This document shows positions 27,639-35,906 of a stretch of 64,000 bases of DNA, in pieces. The notes under the pieces are model-generated. The model saw nothing but the letters and a program-made list of their open reading frames with translations. It ran no database searches and was not told where the DNA came from. The translations under genes were made by a program, and so were the position numbers. The DNA comes from Ruegeria sediminis. Its GTDB lineage: Bacteria; Pseudomonadota; Alphaproteobacteria; Rhodobacterales; Rhodobacteraceae. The first letter of the stretch is position 1, and each line of letters opens with the position of its first letter. The DNA lies in the NCBI RefSeq assembly GCF_005938215.1, contig NZ_VCPD01000010.1, forward strand, positions 24,024 through 88,023. Direction: 5' to 3'.

Positions 27639-28016
27639 ATGATCAAGCGCACGCTGATCCTTACCTCGCTGGCAACGGCGCTGGCCCTGCCTGCATTTGC
27701 CGAAGGCGATCCCGAAGCCGGCGAGAAGGTGTTCAAGAAGTGCAAGGCCTGCCACGCGGTCGGCGAGGACGCCAAGAACAAGGTCGGCCCCGCGCTGAAC
27801 GGCATCGTGGGCGCAACCGCGGGTCAGGTCGAAGGGTTCAAGTACTCGGACGCCATGATCGAAGCCGGTGCAGGCGGGCTGATCTGGGACGAAGAGACCC
27901 TCTCGGCCTACCTGGCAAAGCCCAAGGACGTGGTGCCGGGCACCAAGATGTCCTTTGCCGGCCTCAAGAAGGAAGAAGACCAGGCCGACGTGATCGCCTA
28001 TCTCAAAGGCTTCTAA
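27639..28016 (+). CDS. periplasmic cytochrome c550 / c2-type electron carrier
   Basis: 125 aa. Signal peptide ends at 'PAFA', then a class I cytochrome c with CKACH at residues 35-39 and an axial Met in 'PGTKMSFAGL'; the extended loops ('DAMIEAGAGGLIWDEETLSAYL') are typical of alphaproteobacterial cytochrome c2/c550. It carries electrons from the bc1 complex to NirS, NorC and NosZ. Placement at the end of the nos operon fits that job. A GGAAAGGAAG ribosome site precedes the ATG, and a perfect 12-bp hairpin follows the stop. Confidence 0.92.
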   Translation: MIKRTLILTSLATALALPAFAEGDPEAGEKVFKKCKACHAVGEDAKNKVGPALNGIVGATAGQVEGFKYSDAMIEAGAGGLIWDEETLSAYLAKPKDVVPGTKMSFAGLKKEEDQADVIAYLKGF

Positions 28017-28022
28017 GCCAAC

Positions 28023-28052
28023 GGGAACCCGGCCGGTACTGGCCGGGTTCCC
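28023..28052 (+). terminator. hairpin after the nos operon / cytochrome c550
   Basis: A perfect 12-bp stem GGGAACCCGGCC / GGCCGGGTTCCC with a 6-nt loop starts 6 nt after the stop. There is no long U-tract. Confidence 0.75.
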
Positions 28053-28319
28053 CGCCACCCGGTCCTTTGCGCCCGGGATGATTGCGGCGGTATATTCGGG
28101 AACATGCTCGCAATTGCCGCCGTTTTCCAAACATCGTTGCCGGCATCTCCTCCCAAGGCGGACGTGGCTTGCGGACACGCGCAGGCTCGCGCATGGCGGG
28201 TGAAATCGCGCTGCGATGCACGATCTTTTTCTATACATCAACAGAATGCAAAATTTGCCCGTACTTGTGTATAGTGGGGAAACGATTGAACTGTTTTCAG
28301 TGATTTTGAAGGGCCGTAG
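28053..28319. other. intergenic region before the cyclase gene
   Basis: With the terminator this is a 303-bp gap between cytochrome c550 and the cyclase gene. It is more AT-rich near 28220-28315. It holds a 7-bp inverted repeat CTATACA (28231-28237) / TGTATAG (28268-28274), a possible operator or part of a promoter. No FNR-type box was seen, so the cassette downstream is probably not part of the Dnr regulon. Confidence 0.5.
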
Positions 28320-30116
28320 ATGGGGGGCACGACTGCGACCACGGCTGCTGAGGAATTGGGAGGCCAGGCCCTGCAGCGCTCATCCAAGACCGTGGTTTTC
28401 GCGGATGTCGTGGATTCTGTCCGCCTGATCGAAAGTGACGAAGAAGGCACGGTGCGCCGCTGGCTCGGCTTCGTGGATTCGGTCGAAGAGGAAATCAGCC
28501 ACGGAAAAACCGGCCGTATCGTCAAGCGCCTGGGCGATGGCGTGATGCTGGAATTCGGAGACCCGTCCGAGGCGGTGCAGACGGCACTGAAAATGCGGGA
28601 AGACCTCGCCATCATGAACCAGGGCGAACCCGAGGCGCAGGGAATCGCCATTCGCATCGGCATGCACGCCGGAGAAGTATTGCGCAGCCTTGACTCGGAT
28701 CTTTACGGGCGGGACGTCAATATCGCCGCCCGTCTCGCGGCTGCGACCATGCCGGGCGAGATCATGGCTTCGGCCAGCGTCCGCGACTCGCTGGCCAACA
28801 GCGTCGATGCCGAGTTCGAGGATGTCGGACCGGTCTTCCTCAAGAACGTTCCGGATCCCGTCCATACGTTTCGCGTCGTCGCGCCGCACGAGTTCCCCCG
28901 TGTCGCACCGCTTCTGTCGCCCGAGGATCTGCTGCCGACGATCGCGGTCCTGCCGCTGGTGATGCGCCAGGCGGATGTCGTTTCGGTCTGGGGCGACATG
29001 CTGACCGAGGATCTGATCGCGGCGCTGTCGCGGTCGCACCAGATGAACGTGATTTCCCGCCTCTCCACGATGGGGATATCGGTCGAGAAATTCTCTTTGC
29101 CGCAGATATCCGAGACGCTGGAGGCCGATTTCCTTTTGTCCGGCTATTGCGCGATCGGGGAGCGTCATCACACGCTCGACCTCAGCCTGTCCGACGCGCG
29201 GACCGGCCGCGTGATCTGGTCGGACCGCATCGACGTCGAGGCGTCGGCCCTTTTGCAGAAGAACTCGATTTTCTCGGAAGTGGCGAGTCAGATTCATCTC
29301 GCGATGCTCGATCTGGAAATGAAGCGCGCAATGAGCCATCCAGTGCCGACACTGGACAGCTACGAGATCCTGATGGCCGCCGTCGCGCTGATGCACCGGC
29401 TGTCCCCGACCGATTTCGCCCGGGCCGGAGAACTGTTGGACGCGCTGATTGAACGCATTCCGAACACGCCGGTCCCGCTGTCGTGGAAATCGCGCTGGCA
29501 TGTTCTGAAGGTCGTACAGGGCTGGTCATCGGATCCGAAGCAGGAGGCGACGCTGGCGCTGAACCACACGCATCGCGCGCTGGATCTGGACCCCACCAAC
29601 AGCGGCGCGTTGATTGCCGAGGGTTTCGTTCAGACCAACCTGATGCACAACCTGGACGAGGCCGAAGAACTTTACGACAGCGCCCTCGAATACACGCCCA
29701 ACGAGGCGACAGGGCGTGCGCTGCGCGGCACACTCTATGCGTTCCGCGGCGAGGGCGCGCGTGCCGTCCGCGACACCGAGAGGTCGCTGCATCTTGCGCC
29801 CCGGGATCCGCACCGGTTCTTTTTCCAGTGCCTTGCAGGCAGCGCCAGTCTTGCCGCCGAGGATTATCCGCGCGCGCTTGAATTGATCAAAAGCTCGTTG
29901 CGGCTCAACCGCCTGCACATGTCGTCGCTAAGGATGCTGGCCGTGACCGAGTGGCGATTGGGCATGCACGACAAGGCCCGGGGCACTGCGGCCAAGATCC
30001 TGAGATTGAACCCCGATTTTACCGTCAGCAAATGGAAGCGGAACGCACCCAGCGCGGATTTCCCTGTTGGCCAGGCCTTTGCGGACACTTTGCGAGAGAT
30101 TGGAGTGCCGGACTGA
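28320..30116 (+). CDS. class III adenylate/guanylate cyclase with TolB-like and TPR regions
   Basis: 598 aa, soluble. Residues about 22-190 are a class III nucleotidyl cyclase catalytic domain: metal aspartates D29 ('VVFADVVDS') and D73 ('RLGDGVM'), substrate-lysine candidate K69, and the transition-state pair N134/R138 in 'GRDVNIAARLAA'. Residues about 205-320 resemble the TolB-N/FlgO-like domain seen in many such proteins ('TIAVLPLVMRQADV'). Residues about 340-580 contain several TPR-like helical repeats ('DEAEELYDSALEYTPNEATG'). It should make cAMP (or cGMP) in the cytoplasm, with the TPRs as sensor or partner site. It is first of a three-gene unit with the haloperoxidase-like and subtilisin genes. 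Confidence 0.88.
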   Translation: MGGTTATTAAEELGGQALQRSSKTVVFADVVDSVRLIESDEEGTVRRWLGFVDSVEEEISHGKTGRIVKRLGDGVMLEFGDPSEAVQTALKMREDLAIMNQGEPEAQGIAIRIGMHAGEVLRSLDSDLYGRDVNIAARLAAATMPGEIMASASVRDSLANSVDAEFEDVGPVFLKNVPDPVHTFRVVAPHEFPRVAPLLSPEDLLPTIAVLPLVMRQADVVSVWGDMLTEDLIAALSRSHQMNVISRLSTMGISVEKFSLPQISETLEADFLLSGYCAIGERHHTLDLSLSDARTGRVIWSDRIDVEASALLQKNSIFSEVASQIHLAMLDLEMKRAMSHPVPTLDSYEILMAAVALMHRLSPTDFARAGELLDALIERIPNTPVPLSWKSRWHVLKVVQGWSSDPKQEATLALNHTHRALDLDPTNSGALIAEGFVQTNLMHNLDEAEELYDSALEYTPNEATGRALRGTLYAFRGEGARAVRDTERSLHLAPRDPHRFFFQCLAGSASLAAEDYPRALELIKSSLRLNRLHMSSLRMLAVTEWRLGMHDKARGTAAKILRLNPDFTVSKWKRNAPSADFPVGQAFADTLREIGVPD

Positions 30117-30154
30117 AACCTATTTGACCTGAGGATTGAAAGGGAGGAATTGAC

Positions 30155-31396
30155 ATGGCAGACGCGGCGAACCTGGGACCCGAGGGTGCATTCGGAGCCT
30201 TCGGAGCATTTGGTGCTTTCACCGGAAGCGGGGCGTTCGGAGCCTTTGGCGCATTCGGAGCCTTTGGTGCTTTCGGCGCTCCGGGCCCTGCCAATCCGCC
30301 CTTGATCTCGCAGGCGTTGATCACGAACCATGACGGGATTGCCGGCACCTGGATACCGGTCGCGGCTGGTGCGGTGGACGCGAATGCCGAAGAGGACACC
30401 GCCTATCTCGAGCGTCTGTCGCCGGCGGTACGGGCCAGCATCTACGCCCTGGAACTGGGCACCCATATCGGCTTTGTCTTCGAGCCGGGTGCGGATGCGG
30501 ATGATCAGGGATGGGGCCGCGTGTTTCACCTTGAAACGACGCTTGCCAATCCGGTGCCCAACGCCAAGTACCAGGGGCTGATCGCGATGCGCCGGCCGAC
30601 ACAGGACATCTTTGCCGAACAGTTGACGCTTGTGGCGAACTACGCCGACCTGCGCCAGGACCGCATGGCCGAGATTCTGGCCCAGCTTGGCACGCCGACC
30701 GAGTTCCTGCGCGCCATCGCCTATATCGAACCTTCGCGGACGCCCTATACGATCGAGCTTTTGGCCACGGCGCATTGGTTGGCGAATTTCGTTGAGATGC
30801 GGCTGAAATACGCTCTGGGCTGCAAGCGGCCGATCGAGTATTCCCCGCAGATTCAGCCGATGATCTGGACGCCCTCGCACGGGACCTTGCCCAGCGGGCA
30901 CGCCACCGAGGCGTTCACCATGGCGCGCGTGTTGTGGCTGCTGCTGCGGGCCAATGCCGTCAAGCCGTATTCCAAGGGCATCTGGGGCGAGATGCTGATG
31001 CGGCAAGCGGCGCGGATCGCTATCAACCGAACCGTGGCCGGAGTGCATTTCCCGGTGGACAGCGCAGCGGGTGCCGTGCTGGGCCTGACGCTGGGCCGTT
31101 ATTTCGTGGACCGCTGTACCCACGCGGCGCCTTCCGAGAGCTGGGAATTCGACGGAATCGCCTATCCGGGCGATCAGGATTTCGACTGGCGCAGCTACTT
31201 CCATCCCAACGATCCGGCCGGAGGAACTCATCCCGAACAGGAACAAACGGCCTGGGCGACGAAAGACGACATCGGCGACGCCGACGCGAACCAGATGATG
31301 TCGGCACCGCTGAACTGGCTTTGGGGCAAGGCCGCCGATGAGTGGAAGGATCTGGTGACAGTCGTTCCCGCCATCGCCGAAGACGACGAGTCGTGA
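30155..31396 (+). CDS. vanadium-dependent haloperoxidase / PAP2 superfamily enzyme with GAF-repeat N-terminus
   Basis: 413 aa with no clear signal peptide. Residues 11-43 are a low-complexity Gly-Ala-Phe repeat. The core resembles vanadium haloperoxidase/PAP2 acid phosphatases: KX6RP at K218-R225-P226, PSGH at 246-249, and R292-X5-H298-X3-D302. The consensus Ser before Arg is Asn (N291). All vanadate/phosphate-site residues are therefore present, so it is probably an active haloperoxidase or a phosphatase; motifs alone do not tell these apart. It begins 38 bp after the cyclase gene (ribosome site AGGGAGGA) and is followed after 12 bp by the protease gene. Confidence 0.85.
   Translation: MADAANLGPEGAFGAFGAFGAFTGSGAFGAFGAFGAFGAFGAPGPANPPLISQALITNHDGIAGTWIPVAAGAVDANAEEDTAYLERLSPAVRASIYALELGTHIGFVFEPGADADDQGWGRVFHLETTLANPVPNAKYQGLIAMRRPTQDIFAEQLTLVANYADLRQDRMAEILAQLGTPTEFLRAIAYIEPSRTPYTIELLATAHWLANFVEMRLKYALGCKRPIEYSPQIQPMIWTPSHGTLPSGHATEAFTMARVLWLLLRANAVKPYSKGIWGEMLMRQAARIAINRTVAGVHFPVDSAAGAVLGLTLGRYFVDRCTHAAPSESWEFDGIAYPGDQDFDWRSYFHPNDPAGGTHPEQEQTAWATKDDIGDADANQMMSAPLNWLWGKAADEWKDLVTVVPAIAEDDES
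30185..30283 (+). repeat. GAF tripeptide-repeat tract (9-bp DNA period)
   Basis: It encodes (GAF)x4-TGS-(GAF)x5-GAP at residues 11-43 of the haloperoxidase-like protein. The nine copies use varied synonymous codons for Gly and Ala, which suggests selection on the peptide rather than a recent DNA expansion. Confidence 0.9.
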
Positions 31397-31408
31397 GGGG
31401 GGCGGGCA

Positions 31409-33592
31409 ATGACATATGACTGGACCGAACTGGACCCGGAGAAACTGCCCCGCGATCCCCGGACGGATTTCGTCCTCAATGAGCTGGAACGGTTTATCGC
31501 TGCCGATCTTGGGCTGGGCGACGAGGATCCCGACAGCGACCACGATGTGGATCTGCTGGCCCGGCGCAGCACGGCTTTTGACAAACAGTGGTGGATGGCC
31601 GTGGTGTCCGTTGCCAGGTCCGGCGACAAAATCAGCAGTCTGACCATCAATGAACTCATCAAGAAAGCGGAGGAATACCAACCTGTTCCGCTTTCCGATT
31701 TTCTGTTTGTTCCGCGCGAATATGACGAAGGCCAAAGAACCAGCACAAATCTGGACGTGATCACCATCTATGCTCAGAGGGCTTATCTCGATGCGGTGAA
31801 CGCGCCGGATGGCGAAGAGAAACTGGGAATAAGGTCGATTCTGATCAGTACCCCGCTGGAAGACGAAACCTTGAATCCAGGGGCTGAACCTTTCGCGCCG
31901 CCCGATCTGGAGGTTGACGTCAACCAGCAGACGGTCGTGGTCGCTGTCATCGATCACGGAATTGCCATCGCGCACGATCTTTTTCGCAGAAGAAACGGGG
32001 CGGGTGAGCTTGAACTGAGTCGTATCGATTTTTTCTGGGACATGGACGGCGCACCGGAGCCGGCCGCAGATGTTCAAAGCAGCGTCGGGCGTGTCTGGAC
32101 CCGGCGCGAAATCCAGAACGTTCTGGATCACAATATCCACAACGGGTTGTTGGACGAGGCCGCGGTCTATCGCGAGTTGGGGTTGATCGACTGGCGGTTT
32201 AGCCGGTTCAAGGCTTGCGCGCAGCGGGTGTCGCACGGAACGCATGTAATGGGCCTTGCCGCCGGATACCCGCCAGATGAAGACACCGGGGAGGACAGGC
32301 GCATCATTGCCGTGCAGTTGCCGACCAGGCTGGTCGGCAACACCTCGGGGAATGGCCTGAAGTTGCCGCTTGAGCAGGCGTTGCGGTTCATCGCGGCGCG
32401 ATTGTCGAAATACAAGATTGGTCGCGCCTCTCACCTGCCGCCCCTCGTGATGAACTTCAGCTTCGGCAACTTCATGGGGCCGCATGACGGCACCGGCGAG
32501 ATCGAACGCGCCATTGACAAGGAATTGACCGACATGTCGGCCGCAACGCATCGTGCAAGGCTGCTGCTCCTGCCGTCAGGTAACGGCAACCTTTCGCAGT
32601 GCCATGCGGTGATCAACCTGACGGGGGCGGCCCCGAGGGAACGGCTTGACTGGAATCTTCAGCCCGCCGACCGCAGCGCGTCTTTTCTCGACGTCTGGTT
32701 GCCGGTCCTGAACCCGGTTCCGAACAATGCGATGCGGCTCAAACTGAAAGGTCCCGGTTCGGTCGGGTCGATCACGCTTCCCGCAGGAATGGTACCTCAG
32801 CATGCGGTGCTGATCGATACGGATGAAAACGGAAACCCTTTCGTTGTTGCAGCCTTGGCTTATCGCCCACCGAGTGCACCGACCTTTCGCGGCAAGTTCA
32901 CGGTGATGACAGTTCCCACGGATCACCCGATGAACGTCGGGCCCGTGGCGCCTTCCGGCAAATGGAAGCTGACCTTCAAGAAAGGTGCTGCGGTCGAGGA
33001 CCTGGCCCTGAACGTCTGGGTGCAGCGGGACGACACGTTGCCGGGTTTTCCCGAGTTCGGGAGGCAGTCCTACCTTTCCGACGCCAGATATCGCCGCTTT
33101 GGCCGCCCCGGCGGTGACGTGGTTGCCGAGGATCCGCCCGGCCACGACAGCCCTGTCTGCCGCGCCGGCATGATCAACGGCATCGCCTGCGGGAACCTGC
33201 CGGCGGTGGTCGCGGGTTTCGTGCGGTCGGATGGCGAAATGGCGGATTATTCCGCCGGTGGTCCGACCCTGAACGGCCTGCGCCTGGCTGGGCCTGACGC
33301 CTCGGCTGTCAGCGATGACAGCGTCGCCCTTTCCGGCGTCCTCAGCGCGGGTTCCAGCAGCGGTTCGCGTGTGCCGATGAACGGGACTAGTGTCGCAACC
33401 CCGCAGGTGGCGCGCTGGGCCGCGGATCAGATCGCCGCCTCGCCCACGACCCCGTTCGGGCGCGCGAAGGTGGTTGCGGCGGCGCTGAACGACGATCCCC
33501 CGTCGCCGCGCAAGCCCAGCATTCTTCGGACAGGCGGCGGGCGCTTGAGTATCGAGAGCGTCTTTGGACAGTTGCGCTGGCCAGGGCAATAG
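31409..33592 (+). CDS. subtilisin-like serine protease (S8 family)
   Basis: 727 aa. A charged N-terminal region (about 1-170) of unknown fold is followed by an S8 catalytic domain. The Asp site is D182 in 'VAVIDHGIAIAHD' (DHG instead of the common D-S/T-G), the His site is H276 in 'VSHGTHVMGLAAG', the oxyanion Asn is N392 in 'LPSGNGNLS', and the nucleophile is S661 in 'MNGTSVATPQVAR'. About 270 residues separate oxyanion Asn and Ser, an unusually large insertion likely forming an extra beta domain. There is no signal peptide, so it may act in the cytoplasm. It is the last gene of the cyclase-haloperoxidase-protease unit. Confidence 0.9.
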   Translation: MTYDWTELDPEKLPRDPRTDFVLNELERFIAADLGLGDEDPDSDHDVDLLARRSTAFDKQWWMAVVSVARSGDKISSLTINELIKKAEEYQPVPLSDFLFVPREYDEGQRTSTNLDVITIYAQRAYLDAVNAPDGEEKLGIRSILISTPLEDETLNPGAEPFAPPDLEVDVNQQTVVVAVIDHGIAIAHDLFRRRNGAGELELSRIDFFWDMDGAPEPAADVQSSVGRVWTRREIQNVLDHNIHNGLLDEAAVYRELGLIDWRFSRFKACAQRVSHGTHVMGLAAGYPPDEDTGEDRRIIAVQLPTRLVGNTSGNGLKLPLEQALRFIAARLSKYKIGRASHLPPLVMNFSFGNFMGPHDGTGEIERAIDKELTDMSAATHRARLLLLPSGNGNLSQCHAVINLTGAAPRERLDWNLQPADRSASFLDVWLPVLNPVPNNAMRLKLKGPGSVGSITLPAGMVPQHAVLIDTDENGNPFVVAALAYRPPSAPTFRGKFTVMTVPTDHPMNVGPVAPSGKWKLTFKKGAAVEDLALNVWVQRDDTLPGFPEFGRQSYLSDARYRRFGRPGGDVVAEDPPGHDSPVCRAGMINGIACGNLPAVVAGFVRSDGEMADYSAGGPTLNGLRLAGPDASAVSDDSVALSGVLSAGSSSGSRVPMNGTSVATPQVARWAADQIAASPTTPFGRAKVVAAALNDDPPSPRKPSILRTGGGRLSIESVFGQLRWPGQ

Positions 33593-33740
33593 AGTCCAGT
33601 TCAACGCGCCTGTACCGGCACGGCGAAATGCGCGGAACCATGCCTTCGGACAATCGATCTGACGCGGTTGCCGAAATTCGATTTGCGCGCTCGCAAAGCG
33701 CGATTAATCTCGCATTGCAACAGATATTGTAGGAAGCGCC

Positions 33741-34343
33741 ATGCTGGACAAAAGCCACAAACCGACCTGGACCAGTTTCGAAAACGCCACCAAGGAGGAT
33801 TTCCTGGCGGTCATGGACTATGAGGAGGCTTACAACGCCGCCCTGCCGGACCGGATCCTCGATGCCATCCGGTCGCTGGACGAGGAATGGACGCCCTATC
33901 CGGTCAACCGGTACCAGCATAGCCTGCAGGCGGCGACGCGCGCCTACGAGGATGGAGCGGACGAGGAAATCGTGATCGCGGCGCTGGTGCATGACGTGGG
34001 CGACATCCTTTCGCCCTACAATCACGGCGAACTCGCGGCGGCGATGATGAAACCCTATGTGAGCGAAAGGACCCACTGGATCCTCAAGCATCATTGCGTG
34101 TTCCAGGGCTATTACTACAACCACTTCCTGGGCGGCGACCGCAATGCCCGCGAAAAGTATCGCGACAGCCCCTATTGGGAGGATTGCCGCCGGTTCTGCC
34201 ACGACTATGACCAGTGTTCGTTCGACCCGGACTATCCGACAAGGCCGCTTGAATTCTTCGAGCCGATGCTGCGGCGATTGCTGTCCAAAGGCGACGGGCA
34301 CATGGAGCTGAACGAAACCGCAGATGACGGCAAGCTGGACTGA
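33741..34343 (+). CDS. HD-domain protein, possibly a PhnZ/TmpB-type diiron oxygenase
   Basis: 200 aa, soluble. HD-type metal ligands are H60 ('NRYQHSLQAA'), H84-D85 ('ALVHDVGDIL'), later histidines in 'ILKHHCVFQGYYYNHFLGGDR' (117-118) and an Asp in 'HDYDQCSFDPDY' (155 or 157). The H-X23-HD spacing and the aromatic 'GYYYNHFLG' stretch recall mixed-valence diiron oxygenases (PhnZ, TmpB, inositol oxygenase) more than phosphohydrolases. It has an AGGAAGC ribosome site and its own 148-bp upstream region. It converges on the MttB-family gene, ending 9 bp from it. Substrate unknown; phosphohydrolase is the alternative. Confidence 0.75.
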   Translation: MLDKSHKPTWTSFENATKEDFLAVMDYEEAYNAALPDRILDAIRSLDEEWTPYPVNRYQHSLQAATRAYEDGADEEIVIAALVHDVGDILSPYNHGELAAAMMKPYVSERTHWILKHHCVFQGYYYNHFLGGDRNAREKYRDSPYWEDCRRFCHDYDQCSFDPDYPTRPLEFFEPMLRRLLSKGDGHMELNETADDGKLD

Positions 34344-34352
34344 TTGGGGCCG

Positions 34353-35906
34353 TCACGCGGCGCGGCTATCCGTGTCCGGCAATGGCAGGCGGATCGGGAA
34401 GCGTCGCCGGATTTCGGCATCCACCTCGGCAGGGATATGCCGAGGTGCCGGTTCGGCAAGCAGCGCGCGCGTTCTCTCGCGCGCCTGCTCCAGCAGATCG
34501 GCCGGGTTTGAGCCGGCCCATTCCTGCGGCGTCCGGCGGTCGGCCATGGCGGGGTAGTAATAGTCGGACTGCATCCGGTCCAGCGTCTGATCCGCTCCCA
34601 GGAAGTGGCCCGGACCGCCAAGGCAGACATCGCGGATCACCTCGAAGGCCAGCGTGTCCTCGCTGACGTCGATGCCCCGCGTCGCGCGCAGGACCGAGCC
34701 GATCAGGTCGTTGTCCAGCACGAAGCTTTCCTTTGACGCGGCCAGGAGCGAGCCGTACATCCCCGCCGCCTCGTAGATCAGGTTTGCGCCGGCAAGCGCG
34801 CTCAGAAGCTCGGTGATGCCTTTCTCGTAACCGGCCTGGAAGTCCGGCATCTTGCTGTCGGTCATGCCCGCCGACACCGCGCAGGGGATGTTGTAGAACT
34901 GCGCCATCTGCGCGCAGGCAGCCATCAGAACGCCCTGTTCGGCTGAACCGCCCGACATCGCACCGGTCCGCAGGTCGCTGACGAAGGGCAGCGCGCCGAA
35001 CAGGGCCGGGTGGCCGGGGTTGAGCAGGTTCACGTAGACCAGCCCGGCCAGCACCTCGGCGGTCTGTTGCGCCACTGCGCCCGCCAGCGGCGCGGGCGAG
35101 GTCGCGCCGGCCTGTCCCGCCGAGACCAGCTTCAGCGGAGTGCCGGTGTCGGCGGCGCATTCGATGATGCTCAGCGCCTCCTCTGCGAAGGTCAGGGGTG
35201 GAACCACGAAACAGGTGGAGACGCAGCAGAAGGGCCGTTCGCGCCAGGCCGCCTCGCCGCCCGCGATGGCGTGGAAGATGGCGATCGCGTCGCGCATGGT
35301 TTCGGCCGAGCTGAAGGAGGTGCCAATGGGTTTGGCCGTTCCCAGGGCGCAGGCATAGGCGGTGTTCAGCTCCATCTCGTAGGGGTCTGTCAGATCGCGC
35401 GCCACGACCGTCCGCTGGAACATGTGGATGTTCGGCAGCACATCGGCCAGCCGGGCCATGTCGTAGAGGTCCTGCAGCGTGCTGTCGCGCACCTTGCGGG
35501 TTTCGCTGTCGATGACATGCACCGCGGCACCGGAGGTGCCCAGGTGAATGCGCGTGCCCGACGGATCGAGATCGAATTCGGGACGTTGGCCATGCAGCTT
35601 GAAGCCCCGCCCGGCGGTTTCCAGCATCCGCTCGACCAACCCTCGGGGGAACAGAAGCCGCCCCTGTTCGGTGAGGCTGCCGCCCGCCGATGTCACAGCT
35701 TTGACGCAGCGCGGGGTCGCCCGGGCAAGACCCACTTCGGCCAGAATGCGCAGGGCGGTGTCGTGGATGGCCCGGATACCCTCCTGCGAGATCGGGCGGT
35801 AGCGGCCGCCTTCGATTCCCGGCCAGATCGCCGTAGTCGGGCCGGAGCCGGCTCCGTTCGATCGTGCGGCGCGGCGAATGGCGCGGCCGGATCTTGATCG
35901 GCTCAT
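34353..35906 (-). CDS. trimethylamine methyltransferase (MttB) family protein, non-pyrrolysine
   Basis: 517 aa from the ATG at 35906, aligned over its length with the MttB superfamily ('ALRILAEVGLARATPRCVKAV', 'IHLGTSGAAVHVID', 'GGPGHFLGADQTLDRMQSDYYYPAMADRR'). There is no in-frame amber codon, so it is a MtgB-type member that would demethylate a quaternary amine such as glycine betaine, not trimethylamine itself. Partner corrinoid protein and reductive activase genes are not in this window. Its start overlaps the stop of the PrpD-like gene (ATGA), so the two are coupled. A longer upstream frame is rejected because it runs inside that gene. Confidence 0.88.
   Translation of the reverse strand: MSRSRSGRAIRRAARSNGAGSGPTTAIWPGIEGGRYRPISQEGIRAIHDTALRILAEVGLARATPRCVKAVTSAGGSLTEQGRLLFPRGLVERMLETAGRGFKLHGQRPEFDLDPSGTRIHLGTSGAAVHVIDSETRKVRDSTLQDLYDMARLADVLPNIHMFQRTVVARDLTDPYEMELNTAYACALGTAKPIGTSFSSAETMRDAIAIFHAIAGGEAAWRERPFCCVSTCFVVPPLTFAEEALSIIECAADTGTPLKLVSAGQAGATSPAPLAGAVAQQTAEVLAGLVYVNLLNPGHPALFGALPFVSDLRTGAMSGGSAEQGVLMAACAQMAQFYNIPCAVSAGMTDSKMPDFQAGYEKGITELLSALAGANLIYEAAGMYGSLLAASKESFVLDNDLIGSVLRATRGIDVSEDTLAFEVIRDVCLGGPGHFLGADQTLDRMQSDYYYPAMADRRTPQEWAGSNPADLLEQARERTRALLAEPAPRHIPAEVDAEIRRRFPIRLPLPDTDSRAA

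Noticed and set aside
28231..28274. CTATACA...TGTATAG inverted repeat as a terminator
   Set aside because: The stem is short and AT-rich with a 30-nt loop; it is more consistent with a regulatory site or chance.
30185..30283. The 9-bp repeat as a CRISPR or recent microsatellite
   Set aside because: No spacers, units are codon-sized and vary synonymously, and the frame is kept; it is a protein repeat.
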